Shown in pieces: positions 51,397-63,601 of a stretch of DNA of 64,000 bases. The stretch spans positions 4,004,699-4,068,698 of the forward strand of contig VWZX01006814.1 of assembly GCA_013399015.1 (NCBI GenBank), read 5' to 3'. Numbering within the stretch: the first letter of the stretch is position 1; the number at the start of each line of letters is the position of its first letter. The notes beneath the pieces are model-generated. The model had not been told where the DNA came from and did no database searches. It saw only the letters and a program-made list of their open reading frames with translations. The DNA comes from Galbula dea. Its lineage: Eukaryota > Chordata > Aves > Piciformes > Galbulidae. The position numbers were made by a program, and so were the translations under genes.

Positions 51397-54300
51397 GTTG
51401 GTGAGGCAGAGTTCCCCTTCAGTAGGTAGAAAGATCCTAGAGCGGTCTTGAGTCCAGACTTTCCGTCCCAATGTGCTGCCTACTTGAAGGTGCACAGTCA
51501 CCTCTGGCCAGCTCACACTGGGGAGGGGAAGGGCACTGAAATCTCTAAGCTGTGAGATAACATCAGACTGCTCCTGGGTCTTGGGGTTCAGTTCAGATAG
51601 GTGTGGAAGCAGCCAGAGAGATAGGCTGATCTGTCCAAAGTGGTCCAGATCTCTGGCTGTGTCACATGTTGAGGCTTCCAGGGGCAGGCTGGTGCACTGC
51701 CCTCCTGTGCAGGAACAGGTGAGGGGAATGTGATAATGGTCCAGGAGTTTGTTAATGCTCTTAATGAGGCATTAGCTTTATTCAATATAAAGTGCAATGT
51801 GTGTCACATAAAGTAGGGTATTTCAGGGACAGATAATTTAAAATCCAACAGTAATTTACCAGTCTAACATTAGCCAAAACATCACTGTTTGGATTTTAAT
51901 TCTTTCCCAGCTAAGGGATGACAGCATTGAAGATTAAAGCTTTTTTTGCTTCTCTTTAAGATCTCAGCAAAGTGCAAATTTGAAGCACAGAAAGAGGTTG
52001 ACCTTTGTGTTAACCTGAATCTCTTTTCCTATTTCTTCTTGAACATATTTTATTCTCTTTATGCACAGTGGGGCTCTTTTTTCATGTGCTCTGCTGTTGA
52101 GCAAAATGCCAAAAAGATGGAGTATTCACTTTTACATCAAAGAAATGATGAGACCATAAAAACTCATTTCCCTTGTGACTTCTTAAATTGTTGCTAAGGA
52201 ATTGAATGAGTCTGTTTGAAACAATGTGTCCCTTTAAATTCTGTTTTCTTATTTGTCTTAAAACACAAAGCCAGAGTTTCATGTAGATCCTGACCCAAAG
52301 GCCACTGAAGTCAATAAAAGATTCTTAGTTACTGTAGTGAGCAGTAGGTCAGATTTTTCAAGTGTTTTACTAGCTAAAAGCCAGGACAGGCTCTTTTAAA
52401 AAGAACTGGCTGTCTAAAGGGGGTGTGTGGGGGGGAATGCCTAGTGTATTTTGTTTATTTAGCTAGCTAAAAATCTTACCTTTACATGGGCAAGAATTAA
52501 GTGAACTGCATTCTTACTATGCAGAATGGATCCAAGAAGGACAAGAAAGGTCAAGCAGTAGTTAAATGCAGAAATCCAAACCAGGGAAAATATTGATTTA
52601 CTTCAGTTTTTATCACATATGAAGGTTATGTGCAGTAGAAACAAACACAGGATCAAAATCCACAATTTAGGCTCTGTTGGAGGGAAACCTTACCCAGTTC
52701 TGTATAACAGTTTTGGATAATCACTCTCACTGCTGGGATGAATGATTTGTTACTACCACAGTCCAGTAAAATACTAGAAATGGTCTTGATTGGAATGAAA
52801 AGGCATTGTGAAGCAATTAAGTTCTGACTATTAACAAAGCTCCCACAGGGAGCATTAATTTTTAAAAGTAGATAACGACTGCATTTAGTAGCTGTATAAC
52901 TGTGGCTATACTGAAATATGGAAAAATGCTACAGCAAGCCTACATTGTTGTAGATATTCCTTGTCAGCTTCCAGAAAAACACTGTGGTGTTCCAATTTAG
53001 AAAAGCATTTAAGCATATGATGAACTTTCTTCCATTTTAACTGGATATAAATTAAACAAATTGCAAAGTCCTTTGCTTAATAAGTAGTAATTCAAATCTC
53101 TGCTTATAGCCTAGGTTCAGATTTCATGGAAGTCTCTCTTCATCTGAACTGGAACCTTAATCCCCTGAATTGTTACTACATCCAGAAAATTCCACTTTTC
53201 TCCCAGACACAAACCAATTTTATTCTTAAAGATAGCCATAGTATGTATATACTTTCCTGTCCAAATCTCCAGCCTTCTACTCTCTTTAATTTATAGTTTA
53301 TTTCTCATTCCAAAGGCATGCAGTTATTTAAGTCAGTAATTTTACAACAGTTCAAAATAGTGAATTCTTATTCTATCAGTTCAAGGAAAAAACAGTGCTA
53401 GAGGAGATAGTAAACCTTCTTTGAGCAGGTCTCTGCCTCTGGTCATGCTCAGTCATCGACACGTGCTCTCTTCCCTTCTTGTATACATCTCAGCATCCTG
53501 TCACGTCTATACCCACTTTCTGGTTGGTAAGTCTCTATGTTATGCCTAGAAAGAGGCACTTTCTGTTATAATTCCACTTTGGGGTAGCAGAGCAATGGAA
53601 AAACATTGGTACCAGTAAAATATGTCTTAAGTATTTTCAAAATGCTGGAGTGAGCCAATGGTCCATGTCAAAGCCTTTGCAAAGGCATCCAGCCAGTTTC
53701 TCAGGTTCCATTGTTTATAATCTCTCTTGGGTTACTTCACAACAACTCAGAGAAGTGTGTCACTGATTTTATATGTGAAATGAGTTTGTCCAGTGCCAAA
53801 GTGAGAGTATAGGATATTTACAAAACAAGGCTACCTAGCATGACTGGCAGTCTTTAGGAGTCTGATTAACTGAATCATTCTAGCAATTCTGTTACTGAAT
53901 GTAGTTAAGGTAGTTCAACCACCTTCTGAATTTCCTAGAGGAGGTTTGGGGTTTNTTTAACCTAGAAGCATAATTCTAAGCCAAAGTGATTGAGCCAGGT
54001 TTTATTCCACATGACTGCTTAAGAAGCTGTGGATGCAGTGGGTACAAGAATACAGATTCAGAGAATCATGAAAGGATATATGGGCAAATTTGCCTAATGC
54101 TTCTGATTGCAGAGTTCCTTGAACTAAGCAATTATTCACCAGTAGTTAGAAAGGAAAAGCCCAATACAGATGCTGTGTTGAAAAGAATTTCTTGTAAACT
54201 GCACTGGGGGTGAATATTTTATACTATTACTTAAAACTCAGTGTTACACTTTTTGATTTCAAATCAAGAAACTCACACTGAAAGAATGAAAAATGTAATT

Positions 54301-54639
54301 TGGGGCTATTCACAAAAAAAAATATTTACTGTGTTTATGACTGTTAAACTCTAAGCCTGATAGTCAGCCATGTGCTAGTAAGTTGTGCAGACATATAGAA
54401 AGGGAGCATACTTAACACAGAGGAAGAAGTTGTTATGACTTTTAGGATGTGTTATAACTGAAAAACAATCTTTACCATGGTTGCATTCACCATTGATTAA
54501 ATAAAAAAAGTTAAAGAGAAAAGGAAAAAAAAAAATATAATAATTTTAATAATTTTGCCTTCAATCAATTCCTTTTCAGTAGGATAGAATAACTGCAAAC
54601 ATGCTTTTGGAACAGAGATGTGAGAGGTGGTAGAGAACA
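51397..54639. other. Intergenic DNA
   Basis: No gene was recognised. There is one undetermined base (N) at 53955. Open frames such as 51946-52197 are short and unremarkable. Confidence 0.5.
53955..53955. other. Undetermined base (N)
   Basis: A single N sits in a T-rich stretch (GGGTTTN then TTTAACC). It is an unresolved base rather than biology. Confidence 0.98.
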
Positions 54640-54745
54640 GTCATGGGTCTACAAAATATGATCTTTGAAGAAAGACTGTGTGAACTGGGGGTTTTTTAGA
54701 TTAAAAAGGAGAAAGCTAGGACTAGGTGACCTCCCTTCTAGATTT
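54640..54745 (+). mobile_element. Probable degraded CR1 ORF2-end fragment
   Basis: GAAGAAAGACTGTGTGAACT followed by GGGGGTTTTTTAGATTAAAA and a diverged GGTGACCTCC resembles the CR1 segment that encodes ERLRELGLFSLEKRRLRGDL-type sequence. The match is heavily diverged and has no tail, so an alignment is needed to be certain. Confidence 0.45.
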
Positions 54746-57700
54746 ATTTTTCTGTGGTAATAAAAGGAACTGAAGGAGCATCACTGCATCCAAAGACATA
54801 ATCCTACCTTTCAGTAAATGAAAATTACTTCTGTATAGAAGTTGAACTGTCACTTATCCTACAGACTTACATAAAGAAAGGAGGTGACACGAGTATCCTT
54901 TTACTCCCAGAATGGGCAGGAAAGCATGGATAGCAAGATTTTGTTTACATGCAGGAGAGTGCTGAGTAAATTCTTGCTCTTGCTAGAATGCCCTTTTCCT
55001 ACTGTTTTATTATTTGGTAGATATTTATTATCTAAATATTTAGCTAATAGATCAGATGAGGCTTGGAACTGTGTGGTATTAAACTAGTAAATAACTATTT
55101 TTTGATTGCACATGGTAGATATGTTTACAAATATCTTCAAAAGGAGCATATGGCCACCTCAGAATGTCTTGACAGTGTAACTTTCTAGAAAGACTCCTAA
55201 TCAATAATATACATGAGGTATATGCCATATGGCCTTATACTTTACACTGGGATAATAATTAGTATTTTAGCTTATGAAAATCATCTTTATAAAATTGAAA
55301 TGACTCTTGCAAACAACCAGATGAAAGGTAAGATGAACCACTCCAAATTGATATTAACTAATTGGGAAATTTTGCTACTAATTGTTCTCCAAATAGTCTG
55401 TGATAACATTTCTGGATCTGGTTTTTTGCTTTACTTACATGAGTGCAGAGAGATGCCTTTTCTTTTTTGGGGTGGCAGTGGATATTGCATAGGTGATGTG
55501 ATGTGGAATGCTGTGACCTGCCCATATAGAAAATCAGCAGTAGGATCAAACCTAGGACTCGAGTCTCCTGATGCCTTGTTTAGTGTTTACTGGCTGCCAC
55601 GGTTTCTCAAAATAAGTCCTGTTTATCTTCCTTGACTGTGCTTATATATGTGGGTTGCTACTCTGCCTCTGCACTTTCAACCTGTCCAATGCTATGGAGA
55701 GTAATCATTGTAGAAGGTTTTAAATAGATGCTTTTTTCAGATTGTGTTTGCATTTAGCTTATTTTTGTTAAGGTAGGAGGAACACTGAACGTGTGAAATT
55801 GTTAATATTTTCAGTATCTTTTGGACACTGAAAGGAAGTCTCCTGTGGAGACTTGTGTAAACCTGATATATTTATTCTTGTATTTTTAAAACTTTATTCT
55901 TGAGATTCTGCTTGGGATGGAGTTGTTTTAAAAATTCATTACTATTTGATTGCAGGTTGGATGTCAGCCAACTAAATTTTTGAATTTGAAAGAAAATGCA
56001 GCCTCAGCTTCTCTGGAACTATAATGGAATGAAAGCCTCCAAGCACTCATTAAAAGGGCTTCTGACGTCTAGCAAAATTAGATGAGGTGTAAATCACTGA
56101 ACTACCATATGTGGGTTTGAAATGGAATATTTAATTCTGTGGAATCCAAACCCAAGGCTAAAGGGAAATTTAACTACACCAGCATAATATTTTGGTAGTT
56201 GAAGAAGTAATACCATTTTAAAGGGGTTTTGTTTAATGTTTAATTTTAGAAAATGTTTATTGAGGGAATCTCCATTGATATCCACTTTTTATCTGGCATA
56301 TACATTTCCTCCACTGAAGAGTTTCTAAGGGCTGTAGAAATACTATTGGAAAATTCTGACTGTAGAAGTCTGATCATAATAATAATTTCCTCCCTTGGGT
56401 TCCTCCTGATAATTTTATTGCCTTTGATACAGCTTATATCAGGGATGTTTGCTCTTGCTCAGTCGCTGAAGGATGGAGTTGGTTTCATTGTGGAGGCAGA
56501 AAGGATCAGGAGCCATGAAACAGTCTTGTCTTCAATTTTCCTTGTATTTAACCTGCAGCTGATAAGTGCTGAAAAAGTGTTTTTCTAGCAGTAATAGTAG
56601 TACTATTAATAAATGTTTCTATTCCTGTTTTTTCCATTGACCCTTGTTGGGATTGGGGCTTCACTGTTCTGATATCATCCAAGTTTAAAGCTAAAAGTGC
56701 CTGGCCTAAGGTCTGTGTAAACAGATATAAGGAAAGGGATGTGGATGTATCACCTGAACAAATAAATACACAGAAGAGTAGGGCTCACTTTGTTATACAT
56801 GATATAAGTTTGATTTTGATCCTTCCTGGCTCCATTTGAACTATAGCTTTGTGAGCTGATATAGTTTATTTTATGGTTTTATAGTAATTTAAATTGTCAG
56901 ACTGTGATTCAGCCTTTAACTGCACTCTTGAGGATAAAGGTGAGATGGTGATGTTTTATCATTATTGTCTAAATGCCTTTATGAAAGCAGGTAAAGATTC
57001 CTTTCACATGCCACAAAAGTGTAACTGCCCCAACATCAAAACCAGTTTAAAAAGAAAAACATGTTTGTTTTCTTGTTTGTGTTGCTGATAGAATGGAATA
57101 CTTCTGTACAGAAATGTAATTCCTTATGATGGGATGGATGAATAGACTTTGATTCCTCAAAAAGAACTGTGTTTTTGTCTCTTCAAGCCAGACAAGAAAA
57201 TTGGCATTTGAGGAAGTTTTATGCAGAGTTTCAAATTTATTAAGAATAAAAACATTCTTCAGCAAAGGAATGAGCTTTGAACGACTCAGGATGTGCAGCA
57301 TTGTGCTAAGAATAAGGAAGAGATTTGGTCCCTTCACATTGTTCCCTGGAGTCGGGAAGCAGAGCAGTGGGAGTGTGTTGGGATCAAAGGATGGCTGGTA
57401 ATTTATTTTGTGTCCTTTTCTACAGCTACTTTGATATCCAGCATAAGCTGAAATGAATAATGTTCATTTCTTGAGGAAAATATGGTGCATTTGAAAACCA
57501 GTGTTCAAATGAGCAATAATCCAGTCTGGCTTCCTTTGTGTTATCCAAAGCAGCAGCGTCTTCAGCTTGAGATAAGGGTAGGAAGACTGCTTAATTTCAA
57601 AGGTTTTCACTTTTATCTTAGACTGGGAAATCTGAATACTTTAATGGGTTTAGGTTTTTAATTTAATTCCAGGTTGCTCATCATTTCACCTTTCAGCTGG

Positions 57701-58387
57701 GCTATAGAGATAATTCAATCATATTTCCCTTGACAAGTCATCTGAATTATGCTTATATTTCTCTGCAGTTGTGAAAATCATCTACCATAATGTAGAATGT
57801 GACAGACACTTTTGCCCTCCCTCCCTCTCTCCCTGAATTTAGGGACTGTTCTGTTCATGCTCCGTAATGCAAATGTCCTCTGATATGTATGAAACTGCAG
57901 TGTGGTACTTCTGCATAGACACAATGCCAAAAGATTTGGAAGAAAGGCCAGAAAGAAGTCATCTGGCAAGAAGGGGATCAAATATGGACAAACAATGAAT
58001 TTGGAAGTTTGTGGAGTGTAGGCTTTTTTCTCCCCCCAGAGCTCACATAACATACTGATTGGTTTACACACTCTCTCTTCTTCACAATTTCATATTTTGC
58101 ATGAAGACTCCTTTTATTTTCTTTTTTTTCCAGAGCTATTCCCTTGCTATCCACCATAGAAGCAGATCTTAACTTTACATCCAAATACATGAACAGGGAA
58201 TAGGATTCTCTGGTCTGTTTCTTGATTACAAATGGGTCATCGAGAAAGACAGAAATACAAGGGAGTAGTTTCTAGAATTAAAGTTTTTCTGTCAGACTTT
58301 ACAAATTAATTTCATGTGTGAAAATTCTTCTCTTGGAGGTACCCCAGTCAAGTTCAAGCATTCCATATATTTGGCTAAAAGCATGCT
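54746..58387. other. Intergenic DNA
   Basis: No gene or transposon was recognised. The frames at 55213-55635 and 56253-56588 are the longest but contain no domain, no splice context that convinces and an Ile/Leu-rich composition expected of AT-rich DNA. Confidence 0.5.
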
Positions 58388-58777
58388 AACTGGGGTTGTT
58401 TAGCCTCAGGAAAAGGAGGCTCCGGGGAGACCTTACCACTCTCTACAACTGACTGAAGGGAGGTTGGAGCGAGGTGGGGGTCAGTCTCTTCTCCCGGACT
58501 ACCAGTGAGAGGACAAGGGGAAATGGCTTCAAGTTGTGCTGAGGATTGTTTAGAGTAGATTTCAGGAAAAATTTCTTCACTGAAAGAGTTGCTAGACAAT
58601 GGAACAGGCTGTCCAGGGAGGTGGTGGAGTCACAGTCCCTGGAGGTGTTTAAAAAGCATCTAGATGTAGTACTTGGTTTAGTCTTAGGAACATGGTTTTA
58701 GATAACAGTGACAGGTTGATGGTTGGACTTGATGTTCTTGGACATCTCTTCCAACCTTGATAATTCTGTGATTCTGT
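58388..58777 (+). mobile_element. CR1 LINE 3' fragment, about 390 bases, forward orientation
   Basis: The copy starts at AACTGGGGTTGTTTAGCCTC and runs through GGAACAGGCTGTCCAGGGAG, GGAGGTGTTTAAAAAGCATC and GGTTGGACTTGATGTTCTTG to a short octamer tail (ATTCTGTGATTCTGT). It covers the ORF2 C-terminus and the 3' UTR. It looks younger than the copy that follows it, judging by the well-preserved tail. Confidence 0.93.
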
Positions 58778-59004
58778 AAAATGAATGTCATGACATTTCC
58801 ATGCTCAGCTAAGATCTGTCTTTTTAATGTTCATCTTCCTTTTGAGGTCACTAAATGGGAAAAACATAAATTTAATCACCTCTGGTTTTATGCTGCCCCT
58901 GGAGGTCAGGAGAGCAACAGTTGTTTGGGAGTTAACCAGTGCTGAACTGCATGGCACCTTGCTGCTTTTAGTATTCCTCAGGCATGAACTGATACCATCA
59001 CCGC

Positions 59005-59560
59005 AGCAGGCTGAGGGAGGTGATTCTGCCCCTCTACACTGCTCTGGTGAGAGCCCACATGGCGTATTGTCACCAGCACTGGAGTCCTCATCACAAGAAT
59101 GTCATGGCCCTGCTGGAGTGGATCCAGAGGAGCACCACAGAAATTATTAGAGGGCTGGAACACTTCTATGAAGAAAGACTAAGAATGTTTTGCTTGCTGA
59201 TCCTGAAGAAGAGAAGGCTCTATAGAGACCTTATTGTGGCTTTTCAATACTTAAAGGGGGCCTGTAAGAATGATGAGGACAGTCTTTCTAACAGGTCCTC
59301 TTGTGAAAGGGCAAGGAGTTTAAACTGAAAATGAAGACTACACACAAGGAAGAAATTTTTCACTATGAGGGTGGTGAAACACTGGCACAGGTTGCCTGGA
59401 GAGGTAGTAGATGCCACATCCCTGGAAATATTCAAGGTCAGGTTGGACAGGGCTCTGAGCAACCTGATCTAGTTGAAGATGTCCCTGCTCAGTGCAGGGG
59501 GTTGGACTAGATGACCTTTAACGGTCCCTTTCAACCCACACCTTTTTATGATTCTATGAT
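59005..59560 (+). mobile_element. CR1 LINE 3' fragment, about 555 bases, forward orientation
   Basis: This is the longest CR1 piece in the window. It begins in the last part of ORF2, passes the native ORF2 stop at 59470-59472 and ends in a 3' UTR with GGGTTGGACTAGATGACC and a diverged tail (ATGATTCTATGATCC). It lies about 230 bases downstream of the previous CR1 in the same orientation and belongs to a visibly different subfamily (CR1 tail ATTCTATG rather than ATTCTGTG). Confidence 0.93.
59008..59472 (+). pseudogene. CR1 ORF2 C-terminal relic
   Basis: One frame from 59008 reads RLREVILPLYTALVR, then a diverged LEYC-like site (MAYCHQHWSPHHK), then RSTTEIIRGLEHFYEERLR, recognisably the region after the reverse-transcriptase palm of CR1. 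It is broken by in-frame stops at 59326-59328 and 59332-59334, where a local deletion seems likely. The same frame then continues as KKFFTMRVVKHWHRLPGEVV up to the ordinary ORF2 stop TAG at 59470-59472. The 5' part of ORF2 with the catalytic residues and all of ORF1 are absent, so this copy is dead. Confidence 0.85.
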
Positions 59561-60343
59561 CCCACTGAGAGTTTTGTGCCTCCTTTGTTATAGGAGGTAA
59601 CAGTACTACCAGCATCTTCTTCTAGCTAAGAGGCAAACAGGCATCAAAGGCACATAAAATACTTTTCTCACAAGGCCCACTCTGTAATTCCTGAGTTTAT
59701 TCTCATTAATTATAGACCATACAAACCTGTGAAATCTCAGGGTCTCAGCCTATCCTTTACATGATAAGCTGTTGTTCTGCTGGTGTAGTTTTCTGACATT
59801 CTTCAGAGAGATGTGAGCATTCATAATGCCCAAAATACTCACAGGAAACATCCATACTCTGCTATTTTTAAAACTGGCATTCATTTTATCTTTGGCAGGT
59901 GTTCATACACAACTCTGGACATCAAACAGCCTTTTTATTTGGGGCTTTTTTGGTGCCTTACTGAAGATAGTCTCTTTCAACTGGGGAAGTAACACCAGGA
60001 GCTTTCTTCTTCATTCAGGCAGCTTCTAGAATAAGGCATGTATGTACCTGAGATTATGTGAACTAAAAAGAAAAAAGAATAGAACAATCACAACATTTTA
60101 ACAGTGTGTTACTATGTGTGCACATGCATGTTCTTGTGGGTGCACATCTGTGTTCTGCCAAGACTGTGTCAAACTAACACAGACTGCTGGGTGATGTAAG
60201 TAAAAATACAGTGTCCTTCTGTAAGGCATAAACACTAGCCCTATTCTTTACATGAGATCTCTCTGCTCTGCTGCCTTAATAGAATCATGAATGTTAACAA
60301 CAGAAAAATCAATGTAAAAAATGAATACAAGCTGTTTTCATTT

Positions 60344-60392
60344 CTTTGTGTGTGTGGTTGGTTCTTGTGGGGGGGGTGGTTTGTTTTTTTTT
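60344..60392. repeat. G/T-rich low-complexity tract
   Basis: GTGTGTGTGGTTGG is followed by a run of eight G and a run of T. It is short and partly a (GT)n microsatellite. Confidence 0.75.
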
Positions 60393-63300
60393 CTAATGAA
60401 ATAATTCAGATAATGCTAAGTGAGAGAACAGGTGGATAGTTGAAACATGTTGAAGAACATTTACTTTAAAATCCAATTTAAAAGCAAAACTAAACTGGTC
60501 TTTTAAACAAAATCTCATGAACTCAAGAGAAACTCCTCTTTCAAATATCATAAACATAGAATTTTGGTTTCTAATTATTGTCAAGAGAGTTCTACAAGCT
60601 CTGTTTTACAATGCTACATTTTGTCTTAAGTGGGTGCCCTCTGAAATTCTCCTCATGCAAAAATGAGGGTCATTTTATGTCATCTATGGTTTCCTGCAGT
60701 CTAGAATTACTTCCAACTGCTCTCAGATTAATAAAAAAAAACCTCTGTATTTTCTAGAGTCAACATGGAAGATAAATAAAAGGCCACATTTAGAAATCAT
60801 GGGAAACGGTTGTTATAAACATTAAAAGAAGTGAACAGACAAGGTCAGAATGAAAAATTAAGAGAAAACTTTCTAACTTGTCTGACATTATGGTAGCTCT
60901 TCAATCAGTAAATTATCTAGACAAAGTTTAGTACAAGTTCCTTGTGGCAGTGAAATGAGATATTTGAATTATTTAAACAGATGGAAAGTGGCTCACACTG
61001 AAATATGATTTTTCTCACTTTTTTTTTTTTAATAAATGACAAAGCAACCTGAGGGAATGGGAGAAAATGCAGAAGCACTAAATATGGTGAGCCTAAAGAT
61101 ACTGCTGTGTGGAAAAGTGTTGTGAAATAAGAATACTTCCAATTTTTTTTTGGTGAGATGTTATTAAACTTTCTTGTTCTCAGAGTTCCCCATAGCCTGA
61201 AGCTATCTGTCTTGACAGCATAACAAAATTATTTGTAGTCAGTGGTGTAACCCATCCAGAGTGTTACCTTTGGTTGTGGGTTCTTGATCTTGACACTGAT
61301 GTACAACTAATAACTTCTCTTGGCAATGATAAAGCCACAGATTTTCTCCCTGAGATGTAGTTGAAAATTGTATTTCATAATCTTGCTTTGAACATCAGTT
61401 TATTGCTTATTATGACCATGTACAACTCTGCAGAAGTAAACAGTGATACATGGAATGAATTTCAGTGGTCCAGGTGCATGCCTCATCCTGTAGTGACACT
61501 GGACATTTAAAGTCAATGTGGCTGGGAAAGGCACCTGAGAAAATCAAACTCCACCATCTGCCTTTGCAGCAAGCTTGTGGAATTGCTTTTAAAGGACTTA
61601 AAGTACAACATCAGTATGAGATGGGACAATTTGGAGAGGAAAATGGGTCAAAAACTATTGACAGGGCATTATAATGTAGTGTAATCCTTGAGAAAGGCAG
61701 CAGTCTTCTGGGACAAAGCAGTACAGGTGTTATTACTATTTCAGGCACAGATCTGTCCCATTTGAACTGAAAATGAATATTGTCATGCCACTTGTGTCTT
61801 ACGCTGTGCTTTACCATGTCTTATTTTATTCTGCCTTTCTTGTGTTATTTCTTTATGCTTACCATTTTATGTGTCTTTTTTGCTACATTTTATTATTTTC
61901 TCCTAGATTTTCAGATTATTAGAGTTCTTGATGCAATCATGCTATTTTTTGTGTACTTCTAATCTTTCTTCCCTGTTACAATAATTTGCTGTTGTGCCTT
62001 TATGTCTTGCATTCCTTTTTTCCTTATCAGTTCTCAGATACTTGCATTTCCCTGGGCTATTTGAAGTCCATTACCCTTATTTTGTTATTTGCAATTTAAA
62101 GGAAGAAAGGAAGACTTTATCATTTTTATGATCTTTTTCACTTGAATTAACTTCCACTTTAAGATTCTCAACCACTTCCTCCTGAAGAATTTGAATTAAA
62201 TCTAAAATAGCTGCTTTCTGTGTAATTTCCTCCACTTCATGAAAGAAAAAGGTAGTCCCTAGCATGTTTGAAGAACTGAATAGACAATCTATGTCCTCCT
62301 TTACTGCTCTTTCAAACAGAACCTCAGATAGTTGTATTCCCATCTAACCATCCTGCCATGTAGGTTTCTCCAGTTTCTGCTCCTTGGATACTTCCAGTAG
62401 CTGTTGTATTGAAAAAGCCTCCTGATCAGAAAATATTTGGTTTAAATCTGCTGTTATGTGCACTTTGCATTTTCTCTCCCATCTTTCAACTGGTATTCAA
62501 CAAATCTTTATGTCACTTTTTTTGTAGACTTCAGAAGTAAATGTGCCCTTCACAAGTCACACTACATGACTTTACCTACTCTTCTAGAATAAGCTATGAT
62601 GTTCCATAACCACATTCCAGTGTTGCTGTTTACCCAGCCACACCTCTGCAGTACCAGTTGGGTCACACTAGAATATTAAGATCATAAGCTTTAGCATTTC
62701 TATCTCAGACTACTACGTTTGTGGATCTATACTTCAGATGTTTCATGTCTCATTTTGCATTCTCCCTTTTTTCTGATATTTGTTCCTTTCTCTCCTCTCT
62801 CTCCTCCCTGCCTTGGCCTTGACCTTACATATTCTGAATCTGTGACATGAAAAGGAAGGGAGGTAAAGCCTGCAGAATTTTTTCACTGGCACCTTTCAAA
62901 TCCTTGGTCCTGAAGAGCAACTTGCCAGGCTGGTGAGAAGGTTTTTCCCAGCAGTTAATCTTAGCGGCAGCTATCCTACATGTCCACCCTCACACTGCCT
63001 GTGCAGCCAGAGCTTCTCCTGGCATGATCTGAGCCTTTATCCCTAGCTGAGGACACAGATAAGGTCAGCATCTCTACTCGTAGCTTCTTTAGTCTTGCTC
63101 ATATCATACCTGCAGTGACACTACTGCCCAAGTACACAAACAGGAGATGCTACATGTGAAGATGCTTTGCTCTTTGTGGCAATATTCATATGTTTAAGTA
63201 TGTGTAAAACTTGTTACTTCAGGGAAATAGGTAATTCTTAATAATGATTCTTTCTACCATGATTTCAATCTGCAGATATGAAAATCAATGTATTGAGCTA

Positions 63301-63572
63301 ATTAAATAATTGCCTGCGTGCTTGGCAAAATATTATATTTATACATCAGAATCATTTCATCAAATTGCTGAAAATAATTTCATTGAATTAGTACAATATG
63401 CCAGTTAGATTCTTGGCATATAATGTCTGTTTTGACACTAATATTGGGGGAAAATTTAATCTACTCAATTCTTTTTTGAGATCTGTAGAGTAGACAAGAC
63501 AGGGATCAATGTATGCAGAGCCTCTCAGTTTTGCCAATTTCATGCAAATCTAAGGGCAAATAAAAGCATCAT

Positions 63573-63601
63573 TTTATTCCATTATTCCATTATTCCATTA
63601 T
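63573..63601. repeat. Octamer tandem repeat (ATTATTCC)n
   Basis: About 3.6 copies of ATTATTCC, the first one imperfect. Confidence 0.85.

Noticed and set aside
55213..55635. 140-codon forward frame
   Set aside because: Ile/Leu/Tyr-rich composition of AT-rich DNA, no domain, no conserved motif.
56253..56588. 111-codon frame with an Ile-rich hydrophobic stretch
   Set aside because: The hydrophobic part comes from an ATA/ATT-rich run (ATAATAATAAT-like), and there is no supporting context.
58785..58796. Perfect 12-base palindrome ATGTCATGACAT
   Set aside because: Palindromes of this length are expected by chance in a window of this size, and it has no partner or context.
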